From NCBI GenBank assembly GCA_028688995.1, contig JAQTXB010000005.1, positions 39,816-103,815 on the forward strand: a stretch of DNA of 64,000 bases, given 5' to 3'. Within the stretch, counting starts at the first letter, position 1, and each line of letters opens with the position of its first letter. The notes below the pieces were generated by a model that did no database searches, had not been told where the DNA came from, and saw only the letters and a program-made list of their open reading frames with translations. Of the stretch, positions 17,488 through 25,679 are shown in pieces. The translations under genes and the position numbers were made by a program. This DNA is from Aliarcobacter sp. Its GTDB lineage: Bacteria > Campylobacterota > Campylobacteria > Campylobacterales > Arcobacteraceae.

Positions 17488-18453
17488 ATGGAAAAAAGAG
17501 AATTTATATTAAGAGTAATAATTGCAATAGTTTTTCTACTTGTAATTATTCCTGTTATTTTATTGGTTATACAAAGAAATGATTTTTTATATGGGATAAC
17601 TTCTGTTGCAATATTAGCAACAATTAGTGCAGGAGTTTGGTTGTCTTTTTATATGGGACGAATAAATATGGGACAAGGAGCTTATGCTCTAATTGGAGCA
17701 TATACAACAGCTGTATTAGTTGTTCAATATGATATATCTTTTTGGATAGCTTTATTTGTATCTGGTTTTGTTGCAGCTTTTTTTAGTATTTTGATTGGTT
17801 TACCAATTTTAAGACTAAGAGGTGTTTATTTTTCAATGGTTACTTTAACTTTAACAGAAGTTGTAAGATTAATAGCTATTGCACTTGTTCCTTTAACAAA
17901 TGGACCAAGAGGTATAACAAATATTCCTCTTCCTGGTGAATTAAGTCTATTTGGAATTACAATAATTCCTGATTTTGCAACTTTACAAAACAGTAAAATT
18001 GCTTTTTATTATTTAGCAGTTGTGGTTATGATTGTATCTTTTGCTATTGTTTATAGATTAGTAAACTCAAGAATGGGAATATTACTAAAATCTTTACAAC
18101 AAAATGAAGAATTAGCTTCATCATTTGGAGTTAATATAGCTTATTTAAGAGTTATATCTTATGCAATATCTTCATTTTTGGGTGGTATTGGTGGAGCTAT
18201 TTTTATCAATTTAACCCAATCAGTTTATCCTACAACTTTTCAAGTTGCAGATTCAATAAACTATATGCTTTATACATTTTTAGGTGGATTAGCTTATGTA
18301 TTTGGCCCAATTTTAGGTGCATTTGTTTTATATTTTAGTTGGGATATGTTGTTTATTTTTAAAGAGTATCAATTATTGATATATTCAAGTATTATGATTT
18401 TATTGATGTTGTTTTTACCAAATGGAATATTAAGTTTAAGGTTTAAAAAATGA
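17488..18453 (+). CDS. Liv-type ABC transporter permease (LivM-like)
   Basis: A 321-residue second permease with many membrane segments, the GLPILRLRGVYFSMVTLTL region and the EELASSFGVN coupling loop of LivM proteins. ATG 17488 lies two bases after the livH-like stop and follows TTGGGG; an in-frame TTG at 17476 is less likely. The stop overlaps the next start (ATGA), indicating translational coupling to the ATPase gene. It acts with the LivH-like partner in uptake of the operon's ligand. Confidence 0.92.
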   Translation: MEKREFILRVIIAIVFLLVIIPVILLVIQRNDFLYGITSVAILATISAGVWLSFYMGRINMGQGAYALIGAYTTAVLVVQYDISFWIALFVSGFVAAFFSILIGLPILRLRGVYFSMVTLTLTEVVRLIAIALVPLTNGPRGITNIPLPGELSLFGITIIPDFATLQNSKIAFYYLAVVVMIVSFAIVYRLVNSRMGILLKSLQQNEELASSFGVNIAYLRVISYAISSFLGGIGGAIFINLTQSVYPTTFQVADSINYMLYTFLGGLAYVFGPILGAFVLYFSWDMLFIFKEYQLLIYSSIMILLMLFLPNGILSLRFKK

Positions 18454-19232
18454 AAAAGATTATTTTAGAAATTAATAATTTGACAAAAAAATTTGGTTCA
18501 TTAGTTGCAATAAATAATGTTACATTTGAAGTTTATGAAAATGAAATCTTATCAGTTATTGGCCCAAATGGTGCAGGAAAATCAACTATGTTTAAGTTAA
18601 TTTCTTCATTTTTAAAACCAACATCAGGAAGTGTAGTTTTTAAAAGAGAAAAAATTTCAGGTTTAAAACCTCATATAACTGCACAAAAAGGTGTGGTGAG
18701 AACTTTTCAAGAGACAACAGTTTTTAAAGATATGACAGTTAGAGATAATATTATCATTGCCCACCAACTACAAGCAAAATCAACATTAATTGATTTTTTC
18801 TTTAATACAAAAATTGCCCAAGTTGATAATGAAAATTTTGCTAAATCTGCCGATGAAATAATTGAGTTTTTAGGTTTATCTCATGTAAAAAATGAAATAG
18901 CAAGTAATTTACCACATGGATTATTAAGAGCTTTAGGAATTGCAAATGCACTAGCATGTAAACCAAAAGTTTTATTACTTGATGAACCATTTGCAGGTAT
19001 GAATCATGATGAAACTAGAAAATGTATGGAAATGGTAAAACAGATTAAAAATTCTGGTGTTACAGTACTTTTAGTAGAACATGATATGCCAGCAGTTATG
19101 GAAATCTCAGACCGAATAGTTGTTATTAGTTTTGGAGAAAAAATTGCAGAAGGAAAACCTGCTGAAATTCAAAAAAATCCAAAAGTAATTGAAGCATATT
19201 TAGGTGTTGAAGATGAAGAAATAGGAATGTAA
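18450..19232 (+). CDS. Liv-type ABC transporter ATPase (LivG-like)
   Basis: A 260-residue ATPase: Walker A GPNGAGKST at 38-46, Walker B VLLLDEPFAGMN, switch His in LLVEHDM. The signature motif is the degenerate form common in LivG proteins (LPHGLLRALGIA instead of LSGGQ). It hydrolyses ATP as a heterodimer with the LivF-like product to drive import. It overlaps the upstream permease by 4 bp and is separated by a single base from the next gene. Confidence 0.92.
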   Translation: MKKIILEINNLTKKFGSLVAINNVTFEVYENEILSVIGPNGAGKSTMFKLISSFLKPTSGSVVFKREKISGLKPHITAQKGVVRTFQETTVFKDMTVRDNIIIAHQLQAKSTLIDFFFNTKIAQVDNENFAKSADEIIEFLGLSHVKNEIASNLPHGLLRALGIANALACKPKVLLLDEPFAGMNHDETRKCMEMVKQIKNSGVTVLLVEHDMPAVMEISDRIVVISFGEKIAEGKPAEIQKNPKVIEAYLGVEDEEIGM

Positions 19233-19233
19233 A

Positions 19234-19953
19234 ATGGCTTTATTAGAGTGTAAAAATATTAGTATTAATTATGAACAAATAAGAGCAGTTAAAGATGTTT
19301 CTTTAGTTTTAGAAGAAGGTGAAACTATTACTTTAATTGGTGCAAATGGTGCAGGAAAATCTTCAATATTAAAAGCTATTACGGGGCTTAAAGGTCTAAA
19401 TAGTGGTGAAATTATTTTTAATGGAGAAAGAATTGATGGCATGTCGCCTTCTTCAATAGTTGAAAAAGGAATTGCTATGACACCTGAAGGAAGAAGAGTT
19501 TTTCCTTATATGAGTGTAAAAGACAACCTTTTAATGGGAGCTTTTACAAGAAAAGACAAAGATGGAATTAAAGAAGATTTAGAAAAAATCTTAACTAAAT
19601 TTCCAAGATTAAAAGAGAGATACAAACAACAAGCAAGCACTATGAGTGGTGGTGAACAGCAAATGATGGTAATTGGGCGAGCTTTGATGTCTAGACCAAA
19701 AATTTTATTGATGGATGAACCTAGTCTTGGAATTGCTCCAAAATTAGTTCAAAATATTGCAAGATCAATTGTTCAAATAAACCAAGAAGATAAAATTTCT
19801 GTAATTTTAGTTGAACAAAACTCAAGAATGGCATTAAAAATTTCACAACGTGCATATGCTATGCAATTAGGCGAAGTATTATTAAGTGGAAAATCAAAAG
19901 ATTTAATTCACGATGAAAGAATAATTGAATTATATTTAGGAGGAAGTCATTAA
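19234..19953 (+). CDS. Liv-type ABC transporter ATPase (LivF-like)
   Basis: A 239-residue ATPase with Walker A GANGAGKSS, signature MSGGEQQMM, Walker B ILLMDEPSLG, and the LivF-typical MTPEGRRVFPYMSVKDNL region. It partners the LivG-like subunit. Its stop codon overlaps the racemase start, so the racemase belongs to the same transcript and probably to the same pathway. Confidence 0.92.
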   Translation: MALLECKNISINYEQIRAVKDVSLVLEEGETITLIGANGAGKSSILKAITGLKGLNSGEIIFNGERIDGMSPSSIVEKGIAMTPEGRRVFPYMSVKDNLLMGAFTRKDKDGIKEDLEKILTKFPRLKERYKQQASTMSGGEQQMMVIGRALMSRPKILLMDEPSLGIAPKLVQNIARSIVQINQEDKISVILVEQNSRMALKISQRAYAMQLGEVLLSGKSKDLIHDERIIELYLGGSH

Positions 19954-20651
19954 TGAAATTGGCAATTATTAATCCAAATTCAACGGAATCAATGACGTTA
20001 AAATGTAAAGAAGTTGCTTTAAAATTTAAAAATAGTGATACAGAAATTTGGGCATCAAATCCAACAGATTCACCCAAAAGTATAGAAGGTCATTATGATG
20101 AAGTTCAAAGTTTAATGGGTTTAATGCAAGAGCTAAAAAAAGCTGAAAAATGGGGTGCTGATGCCTACATAATAGCTTGTTTTGATGATCCTGGAATTGA
20201 AGCTGCGAGGGAGTTGGTATCAGGTCCTGTTATTGGTATTTGTGAAGCAGCGATGCATATGACAACAGTTGTTGCTTCAAGTTTTTCAGTTGTAACTACT
20301 TTAAATCGTTCAGTTCCAATAATTGAAGAGTTAAGTCATAAATATGGAATGAATAAATTTTGTAGAAAAGTAAGAGCAGCAAATATTCCTGTTCTTGCTT
20401 TAGAAGATGGAACATGTAATGCAATTGAAAAAATAGAAAATGAAATATTAAAAGCTGTAAAAGAAGATAATTGTGAAGCGATTATTCTCGGATGTGCTGG
20501 AATGGCAGATTTAACTATTGAATTATCTAAAAGATGTAATATTCCTGTTGTTGATGGAGTTTTATGTGCAATAAAGATGGCAGAATCATTGGTTGGTGCA
20601 AAACTCGTAACAAGTAAAATTAATTCTTACTCATATCCAATTGTAAAATAA
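19953..20651 (+). CDS. Hydantoin/allantoin-type racemase (Asp/Glu racemase superfamily)
   Basis: 232 residues, a two-cysteine cofactor-independent racemase. Cys76 (IIACFDDPG) and Cys181 (IILGCAGM) are the expected acid/base pair. The IINPNST start and the GPVIGICEAA segment are characteristic of hydantoin and allantoin racemases (HpxA-like) rather than glutamate racemase. It overlaps the ABC ATPase stop by one base. Beside a ureide pathway, the sensible role is interconverting the two allantoin enantiomers so that a stereoselective allantoinase can use both. The exact substrate is inferred. Confidence 0.85.
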   Translation: MKLAIINPNSTESMTLKCKEVALKFKNSDTEIWASNPTDSPKSIEGHYDEVQSLMGLMQELKKAEKWGADAYIIACFDDPGIEAARELVSGPVIGICEAAMHMTTVVASSFSVVTTLNRSVPIIEELSHKYGMNKFCRKVRAANIPVLALEDGTCNAIEKIENEILKAVKEDNCEAIILGCAGMADLTIELSKRCNIPVVDGVLCAIKMAESLVGAKLVTSKINSYSYPIVK

Positions 20652-20695
20652 TCAAAATAAAATGAGTTATATTTTATTTATTATATGCAATTCGA

Positions 20696-20701
20696 TATAA
20701 T
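20696..20701 (+). promoter_or_regulatory. -10 element of the GntR regulator gene
   Basis: A perfect TATAAT lies 32 bp before the ATG. No copy of the ATTGTAGACAAT box is present here, so the regulator seems to have its own promoter without obvious autoregulation by that box. Confidence 0.5.
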
Positions 20702-20733
20702 AAAAGTTATTAATATATTAAGGTACTTAAATA

Positions 20734-21417
20734 ATGAATTCAAATGATTTATATACTCTTGAAGATAACATTGTAAATTCTATTTTTGATGCAATCTTTA
20801 CTAAAAAATTACATCCAGGTATAAAATTATCTGAAAGTGTTTTGGCAAAAGAGTTAAATACAAGTAGAGATGTACTTAGAAAAGCATTTAGCAAATTACA
20901 AACAATGGGTATTCTTACATATAAAAAGAATCAAGGATTTAATGTTGTTTGGTTAAGTGAAGAGAATGCAAGAGATATATATGCTGCAAGAAAAGTAATC
21001 GAAGCTGGAGTTGTTGAAATTGTAACTAAAAAAGTTTCAACTCAAAATTTAGATTTATCAATTCTTAGTGAAAATACAGATAATGAAGAGTATTTAAAAG
21101 TTTCACTCAGAAATGGAGAATATGTAAAAACTTCTTGTGATTTTCATTTGAATCTTGCAATATTAAGTGATAATGAATTTTTAATTAATGCCTTAAAACC
21201 TTTAATTCCATTAAGCATTTTAGCAGGTCTTATTTATGAAGATAAACATACTCATTTTTGTTCTTATGATGAACATAGAAAATTAATTGATGCAATAAAA
21301 AGTAATGATTCTATTTATGCAAAAAATATAATGAATGAGCATTTAGACCATTGTGTTGATGCACTTAAATTTGAACAAATTCAAACTAACAAAAATAAAT
21401 TCTTTTTTAATAACTAA
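20734..21417 (+). CDS. GntR-family transcriptional regulator with FCD domain
   Basis: 227 residues: an N-terminal winged helix-turn-helix (LSESVLAKELNTSRDVLRKA, about 30-50) and an all-helical FCD ligand domain with spaced His/Asp residues (HLNLAIL; CSYDEHRKLI; NEHLDHCVDAL) that may bind a metal and an organic acid. It sits between the two ureide operons. FCD regulators usually repress and are released by a pathway metabolite. It is the obvious candidate to bind the triple TTGTnnACAA arrays at 15295 and 21507. The effector could be allantoin, ureidoglycolate or glyoxylate; that is inference. Confidence 0.88.
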   Translation: MNSNDLYTLEDNIVNSIFDAIFTKKLHPGIKLSESVLAKELNTSRDVLRKAFSKLQTMGILTYKKNQGFNVVWLSEENARDIYAARKVIEAGVVEIVTKKVSTQNLDLSILSENTDNEEYLKVSLRNGEYVKTSCDFHLNLAILSDNEFLINALKPLIPLSILAGLIYEDKHTHFCSYDEHRKLIDAIKSNDSIYAKNIMNEHLDHCVDALKFEQIQTNKNKFFFNN

Positions 21418-21440
21418 GTAAAAATTTTTACTTAGTTATT
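21409..21440 (+). terminator. Terminator overlapping the GntR stop codon
   Basis: A perfect 32-bp palindrome (arms 21409-21424 and 21425-21440) with central A5/T5. It overlaps the regulator stop codon, so it ends the first ureide operon and separates it from the puuE operon. Confidence 0.7.
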
Positions 21441-21506
21441 GTAAATTCCTCACATATTAAATATCAATAACTCAAAATAATTCTATTTAAATTTATAATT
21501 GTTTAT

Positions 21507-21544
21507 ATTCTATACAAATATTGTACACAATTATTGTAGACAAT
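21507..21544 (+). promoter_or_regulatory. Triple 13-bp operator array of the allantoin operon
   Basis: Boxes start at 21507 (degenerate, ATTCTATACAAA), 21520 (ATTGTACACAAT) and 21533 (ATTGTAGACAAT), again at a 13-bp pitch. The third box sits two bases before an extended -10, the same geometry as at 15295-15332. Confidence 0.72.
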
Positions 21545-21545
21545 C

Positions 21546-21554
21546 TGTTAAAAT
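21546..21554 (+). promoter_or_regulatory. Extended -10 of the allantoin operon
   Basis: TG-T-TAAAAT lies two bases after the third operator box, about 50 bp before the puuE start. It matches the liv-operon promoter in position and sequence. Confidence 0.5.
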
Positions 21555-21604
21555 CTTTTTATTAAATTAGGAGCAAGAATATTGCTCTGTTAAAAGAGAA
21601 TAAA

Positions 21605-22513
21605 ATGATTAATGAAAACTATCCTAGAGATTTAATTGGTTATGGAAATAATCCAGTAAATCCAAAATGGCCTAATAATGCAAAAATAGCTTTGCAGTTT
21701 GTTTTAAATTATGAAGAAGGTGCTGAAAATTGTATCTTACATGGTGATGAAGCGAGTGAAGTGTTTTTATCTGAAATGAATAATCCTCAAGCTTTTTTGG
21801 GACAAAGACATAAATCAATGGAATCATTATATGAATATGGTTCAAGAGTTGGTGTATGGAGATTATTAAAACTTTTTGAAGATTTTAATATCCCAGTAAC
21901 AATTTTTGCAGTTGCAATGGCAATTGCAAGAAATCCAAAATTATCTGAATACCTCGCAAAAAACAATTACGATATTTGTTCTCATGGTTATAGATGGATA
22001 AATTATCAAAAAATTGAAGAAAACATTGAGAGAGATCATCTATATAAAAGTATTGAAATCTTAGAAAAAATGATTGGAACTAGACCTCTTGGTTGGTATA
22101 CAGGTCGAGATAGTGAAAACACTAGAAAACTTGTTGTGGAAGAAGGAGGATTTTTATATGACAGTGATTCATATAATGATGATTTACCATATTTTACTCC
22201 TGAAATAGTTGACAGAAAACATCTCATTATTCCATATACGATGGATACTAATGATATGAGATTTGTATTTGGAGGTTTTAATCATAGTGATGAATTTTTT
22301 AATTATTTAAAAGATAGTTTTGATTGTTTATATGAAGAAGGAAAAACCACACCAAAAATGATGAATATAGGTATGCATTGCAGAATATTAGGACGACCTG
22401 GAAGATTTCAAGCAATAAAAAGATTTTTAGAATATGTAAGAAAATTTGATGATGTATGGTTTTGTAAAAGAATTGATATTGCTAATCATTGGCACAAAAA
22501 TTTTAATATTTAA
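21605..22513 (+). CDS. puuE: Allantoinase, PuuE type (polysaccharide-deacetylase fold)
   Basis: 302 residues matching the PuuE family, which hydrolyses allantoin to allantoate with a NodB-like fold unrelated to the amidohydrolase AllB. Diagnostic segments are YPRDLIGYGNNP at the N-terminus, NYEEGAENCILHGD, ICSHGYRW, and GWYTGRDSENTRKLV. Length is normal. First gene of the operon behind the triple operator. It is followed 11 bp later by allantoicase, which uses its product. Family identity is strong; stereospecificity cannot be read. Confidence 0.93.
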   Translation: MINENYPRDLIGYGNNPVNPKWPNNAKIALQFVLNYEEGAENCILHGDEASEVFLSEMNNPQAFLGQRHKSMESLYEYGSRVGVWRLLKLFEDFNIPVTIFAVAMAIARNPKLSEYLAKNNYDICSHGYRWINYQKIEENIERDHLYKSIEILEKMIGTRPLGWYTGRDSENTRKLVVEEGGFLYDSDSYNDDLPYFTPEIVDRKHLIIPYTMDTNDMRFVFGGFNHSDEFFNYLKDSFDCLYEEGKTTPKMMNIGMHCRILGRPGRFQAIKRFLEYVRKFDDVWFCKRIDIANHWHKNFNI

Positions 22514-22524
22514 TAGGAGAAAAA

Positions 22525-23544
22525 ATGAACGAAAATCAAAAACAATTGATAAATGTAGCAAGTATTGAACTAGGTTCAACAGTAATATATACAACAGATG
22601 AATTTTTTGCAAGTGCAAATAGAATGTTAGCTGAAACAGAAGCAGTTTTTAAAGATGAATACGATGACAATGGTCATTGGATGGATGGTTGGGAAACTAG
22701 AAGAAAAAGAGTTGAAGGAAATGATTTTTGTATTATCAAATTAGGAAATTTATCTGTAATTGAATCATTTTTAGTAGATACTTCTTTTTTTAGAGGTAAT
22801 TATCCTCTTGCAGTTTCAATTAAAGGTTGTAATGTAAAAAATATGGATGATAAAAATTTTATTGAAAATCTAAATGATTTTGAATGGATTGAATTATTAG
22901 AACAAAATAATCTTGTAGGAGATAAAAAACAATATTTTGATTGTAAAGCTTTAAATGAAATTACTCATTTAAGGGTAGACATTTATCCTGATGGTGGAAT
23001 TGCAAGATTTAAAGCATTTGGAAAAATTTGTTTTGATGAAAAATTTTTTGAACAAGAAAATATAAATGTTACATCTATGAAAAATGGAGCAAGAGCTGTA
23101 TTTGCAAATAATGAATTTTTTGGTCCATTAAAAAATGTTTTAAAAGATAATGATGCAATAAATATGGGTGATGGTTGGGAAACTAGAAGAAGAAGAGAAC
23201 CAGGATATGATTGGGGAATTATTGAATTAGCACAACCTGCAATTATTGATAATATCATGGTAGATACAAAATATTTTAAAGGAAACTTTGCAGATAGTTT
23301 TTCTATTTGTGCAGCTTATTTAGATGAAACAACTGATAGTGCTGTAGTTACTCAAAGTATGTTTTGGGAAGAATTAGTTCCTAAACAAAAACTACAAATG
23401 GATTCAAAACATTATTTTGATAGTTCATATTTATTACATAAAAAGCCAATTACTCATATTAGAATGAATATTTTCCCAGATGGTGGAATTTCTAGATTAA
23501 AAATGTTTGGTAAGTTTATCAAAACAAATAAAGTAGAAAAATAA
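22525..23544 (+). CDS. alc: Allantoicase
   Basis: 339 residues with the two-repeat allantoicase architecture. The motif DGWETRRKR occurs near residue 54 and as DGWETRRRREPGYDW near 215, and each repeat ends with a HLRVDIYPDGG/HIRMNIFPDGG strand. It hydrolyses allantoate to (S)-ureidoglycolate and urea. AGGAGAAAAA precedes the ATG. It sits between allantoinase and ureidoglycolate lyase with tiny gaps (11 and 1 bp), giving the full chain from allantoin to glyoxylate. Choice of the urea-releasing allantoicase route means urea, not ammonia, is released at this step. Confidence 0.94.
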   Translation: MNENQKQLINVASIELGSTVIYTTDEFFASANRMLAETEAVFKDEYDDNGHWMDGWETRRKRVEGNDFCIIKLGNLSVIESFLVDTSFFRGNYPLAVSIKGCNVKNMDDKNFIENLNDFEWIELLEQNNLVGDKKQYFDCKALNEITHLRVDIYPDGGIARFKAFGKICFDEKFFEQENINVTSMKNGARAVFANNEFFGPLKNVLKDNDAINMGDGWETRRRREPGYDWGIIELAQPAIIDNIMVDTKYFKGNFADSFSICAAYLDETTDSAVVTQSMFWEELVPKQKLQMDSKHYFDSSYLLHKKPITHIRMNIFPDGGISRLKMFGKFIKTNKVEK

Positions 23545-23545
23545 A

Positions 23546-24061
23546 ATGAAATTAGTTCTAAAGCCTGAACTTTTAACTTGTAAATCATTTAATGATTTTG
23601 GAAAAGTAATTAGTATTGATGATAGTAAATCAATACTAATTAATGATGGCTATGCACAAAAACATTTCAATTTGTGTGATATGGATAGTAATGAAAAAAA
23701 TGGATTATCAACTTTACATATCTATTTAGCAAAAAAAAGAATTTTTCCTTTAAAAATAAACATGCTTGAAAAACATCCTTATTTTTCACAAACATTTATG
23801 CCAAGAAGTAATAAACCTTTTTTAGTTGTAGTTGCACTAGGAGAAGAAACACCAAATTTAGAAACTTTAAAAGTATTTAAAACTAATGGAAATCAAGGTG
23901 TTCATTACAATAGAGGAATTTGGCATTTTCCGTTAATAAGTATTGAAGATAATGAACAATTTATCGTTATAGATAGAAATGATTTAAAAATAAAAGAAAA
24001 TAAATTAGAAGATTGTATTGAAGTATATTTTGAAAATCAAATTGAAGTAATGGATATTTAA
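23546..24061 (+). CDS. allA: Ureidoglycolate lyase
   Basis: 171 residues, cupin-fold AllA family, slightly longer than E. coli AllA. Conserved regions are the N-terminal ELLTCKSFNDFGKVI, EKHPYFSQTFMP, VVALG and the metal-site stretch HYNRGIWHFPL. It splits ureidoglycolate into glyoxylate and urea. It starts one base after the allantoicase stop. With malate synthase G in the same run of genes, the glyoxylate has a direct outlet. Confidence 0.92.
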   Translation: MKLVLKPELLTCKSFNDFGKVISIDDSKSILINDGYAQKHFNLCDMDSNEKNGLSTLHIYLAKKRIFPLKINMLEKHPYFSQTFMPRSNKPFLVVVALGEETPNLETLKVFKTNGNQGVHYNRGIWHFPLISIEDNEQFIVIDRNDLKIKENKLEDCIEVYFENQIEVMDI

Positions 24062-24244
24062 AATGGAACATTTATTAAAAATAAATAGTCCACCTAAAAA
24101 AATGACTTCTCTGCTCTCACAAAAAAGTCATAGGGGCGATGTGATTATAAAATATACAATTTAAAAAGTTGTTTAAACAAGAGAGCCGTTATTATAAATT
24201 CTAAGTATATGAATATATTTTTTTCAATTTCAAAGGAAATAACA
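24062..24244 (+). other. Leader region of the NCS1 permease: possible structured RNA or small ORF
   Basis: A 183-bp gap inside an otherwise tightly packed operon. One reading is RNA structure: stem ATGACTT (24102-24108) with AAGTCAT (24125-24131), whose loop GCTCTC (24113-24118) can pair with GAGAGC at 24181-24186 as a pseudoknot, plus a smaller hairpin ACAATT/AGTTGT (24156-24172). The other reading is coding: an ATG one base after the allA stop opens a 33-codon frame (24063-24164), continued in the +1 frame to about 24204. I recognise neither a known riboswitch class nor a protein family. Confidence 0.4.
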
Positions 24245-25669
24245 ATGGTTAATAATATTAATAGTGATTCTTTATCTCCAACTACTAAAAGTGAAAAAAG
24301 CTGGAAATGGTTTGAGATATCTAATATTTGGGCAAATGATATTCAAAGTCTTTTTGGATATACATTAGTTGCATCTTTATTTATAAGTTATGGTGTTACT
24401 GGTTGGACAGCATTTTCTGCATTAATTGTTGCAGGATTAATAGTTACTTTTTTAGTAAATATTTCTGGAAAAGCAGGAGTTGATTACGGTATCCCTTATC
24501 CTGTATTAGCAAGATCAAGTATGGGAATAAATGGAGCAAAATTATCTGCAATAATTAGAGCAATAGTAGCTGTATTTTGGTTTGGTGTTCAAACTTACTT
24601 TGCTTCAACTGCCTTACATCTTTTAATTACAGCCTTAACAGGAATTCATCTAGAATCAAAATTTTTAGGAATAGATGGAATTGGATGGTTTTCATTTTTT
24701 CTTGTTTGGGCTTTACAAATGATAATTTTCTCAAAAGGTATGAATTGGGTTTCAAAATTCTTAAATTTTGCTGCACCATTTGTTTATATAATCATGATTG
24801 GTTTATTAGTAGTATTATGGGATAAATCAGGTGGTGAATTATTTCATGTAGCAAATAATATTTTTTCAAATAAAGAAACTAGTTTTAGTTCTGAAGTAAA
24901 TGGTTTTTTTGCAATTGTTGGAACTATGATTGCTTATTTTGCTGCTGTAATGATAAATTTTAGTGATTTTTCAAGATATGCAAAAGATAATAAATCAATG
25001 GTTGTCGGTAATTTAGTAGGTTTACCTTTTAATATGGTACTTTTTTCTGCTCTTGCTCTTTTAATTACAGCAGGTTCGGTTGTTGTATTTGGTGAAAAAT
25101 TAACAAATCCAATGGATATTGTTGAAAAAGCTGATAGTACTATTTTAAGTTTAGTTGTTGCTATTACTTTCTTTACTGCAACTGTAGGTATTAATTTAGT
25201 AGCTAATTTCATACCAGCAGTAAATGGTATTACAAATTTGGCTCCACATAAATTAACATTTAAAAAATCAGGATTTGTAACTTCTGCTTTTGCTTTAGTT
25301 ATTGGTGCTTTTTGGGTTAGTTTTATTAGTGAAGTAGGTATTAGCCCAATAGTTAATACTTTAGGAGCTACTTTAGCACCATTATATGGTATTTTAGTAA
25401 TTGATTACTATTTAGTAAAAAAACAAGAATTGAATGTAAAAGCTTTATATGATGAAACAGAAAGTAGTGAATATTATTATACAAATGGTTGGAATTTAAA
25501 TACTGTAGTTTCATTTGTTATTGGAGCATTATTTTCTATCTGTACAGTTTGGGTTGATTCATTAAAAGATCTTCATGGATATGGTTGGATTATAGGTGCA
25601 GCTTTAGGTGGATTTATATATTTCATATTATCAAAAAATATTACAAATGAAGAATTAGCTTATAATTAA
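24245..25669 (+). CDS. NCS1-family nucleobase/hydantoin permease, probable allantoin transporter
   Basis: 474 residues with about twelve membrane segments and NCS1 hallmarks: WANDIQSLFGY in the first helix, GVDYGIPYPVLARSSMG, and IRAIVAVFWFGVQTYF. The family carries cytosine, uracil, hydantoins and allantoin (PucI, Mhp1). Position between allA and malate synthase makes allantoin the likely cargo. ATG 24245 follows AAAGGAAATAACA; an in-frame ATG at 24209 lacks a good site. Eight to ten bases separate it from the next gene. The locus thus has two candidate importers for the pathway, this one and the Liv-type ABC system. Confidence 0.88.
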   Translation: MVNNINSDSLSPTTKSEKSWKWFEISNIWANDIQSLFGYTLVASLFISYGVTGWTAFSALIVAGLIVTFLVNISGKAGVDYGIPYPVLARSSMGINGAKLSAIIRAIVAVFWFGVQTYFASTALHLLITALTGIHLESKFLGIDGIGWFSFFLVWALQMIIFSKGMNWVSKFLNFAAPFVYIIMIGLLVVLWDKSGGELFHVANNIFSNKETSFSSEVNGFFAIVGTMIAYFAAVMINFSDFSRYAKDNKSMVVGNLVGLPFNMVLFSALALLITAGSVVVFGEKLTNPMDIVEKADSTILSLVVAITFFTATVGINLVANFIPAVNGITNLAPHKLTFKKSGFVTSAFALVIGAFWVSFISEVGISPIVNTLGATLAPLYGILVIDYYLVKKQELNVKALYDETESSEYYYTNGWNLNTVVSFVIGALFSICTVWVDSLKDLHGYGWIIGAALGGFIYFILSKNITNEELAYN

Positions 25670-25679
25670 AAGGAAATAA

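Noticed and set aside
24102-24186. Known riboswitch classes (TPP, purine, guanidine, fluoride) for the NCS1 leader
   Set aside because: I compared remembered consensus features and none fits: no CUGAGA box, no purine-type junction, no ACGR loops, and only a partial GGCGATG resemblance. It is kept as an unassigned element.
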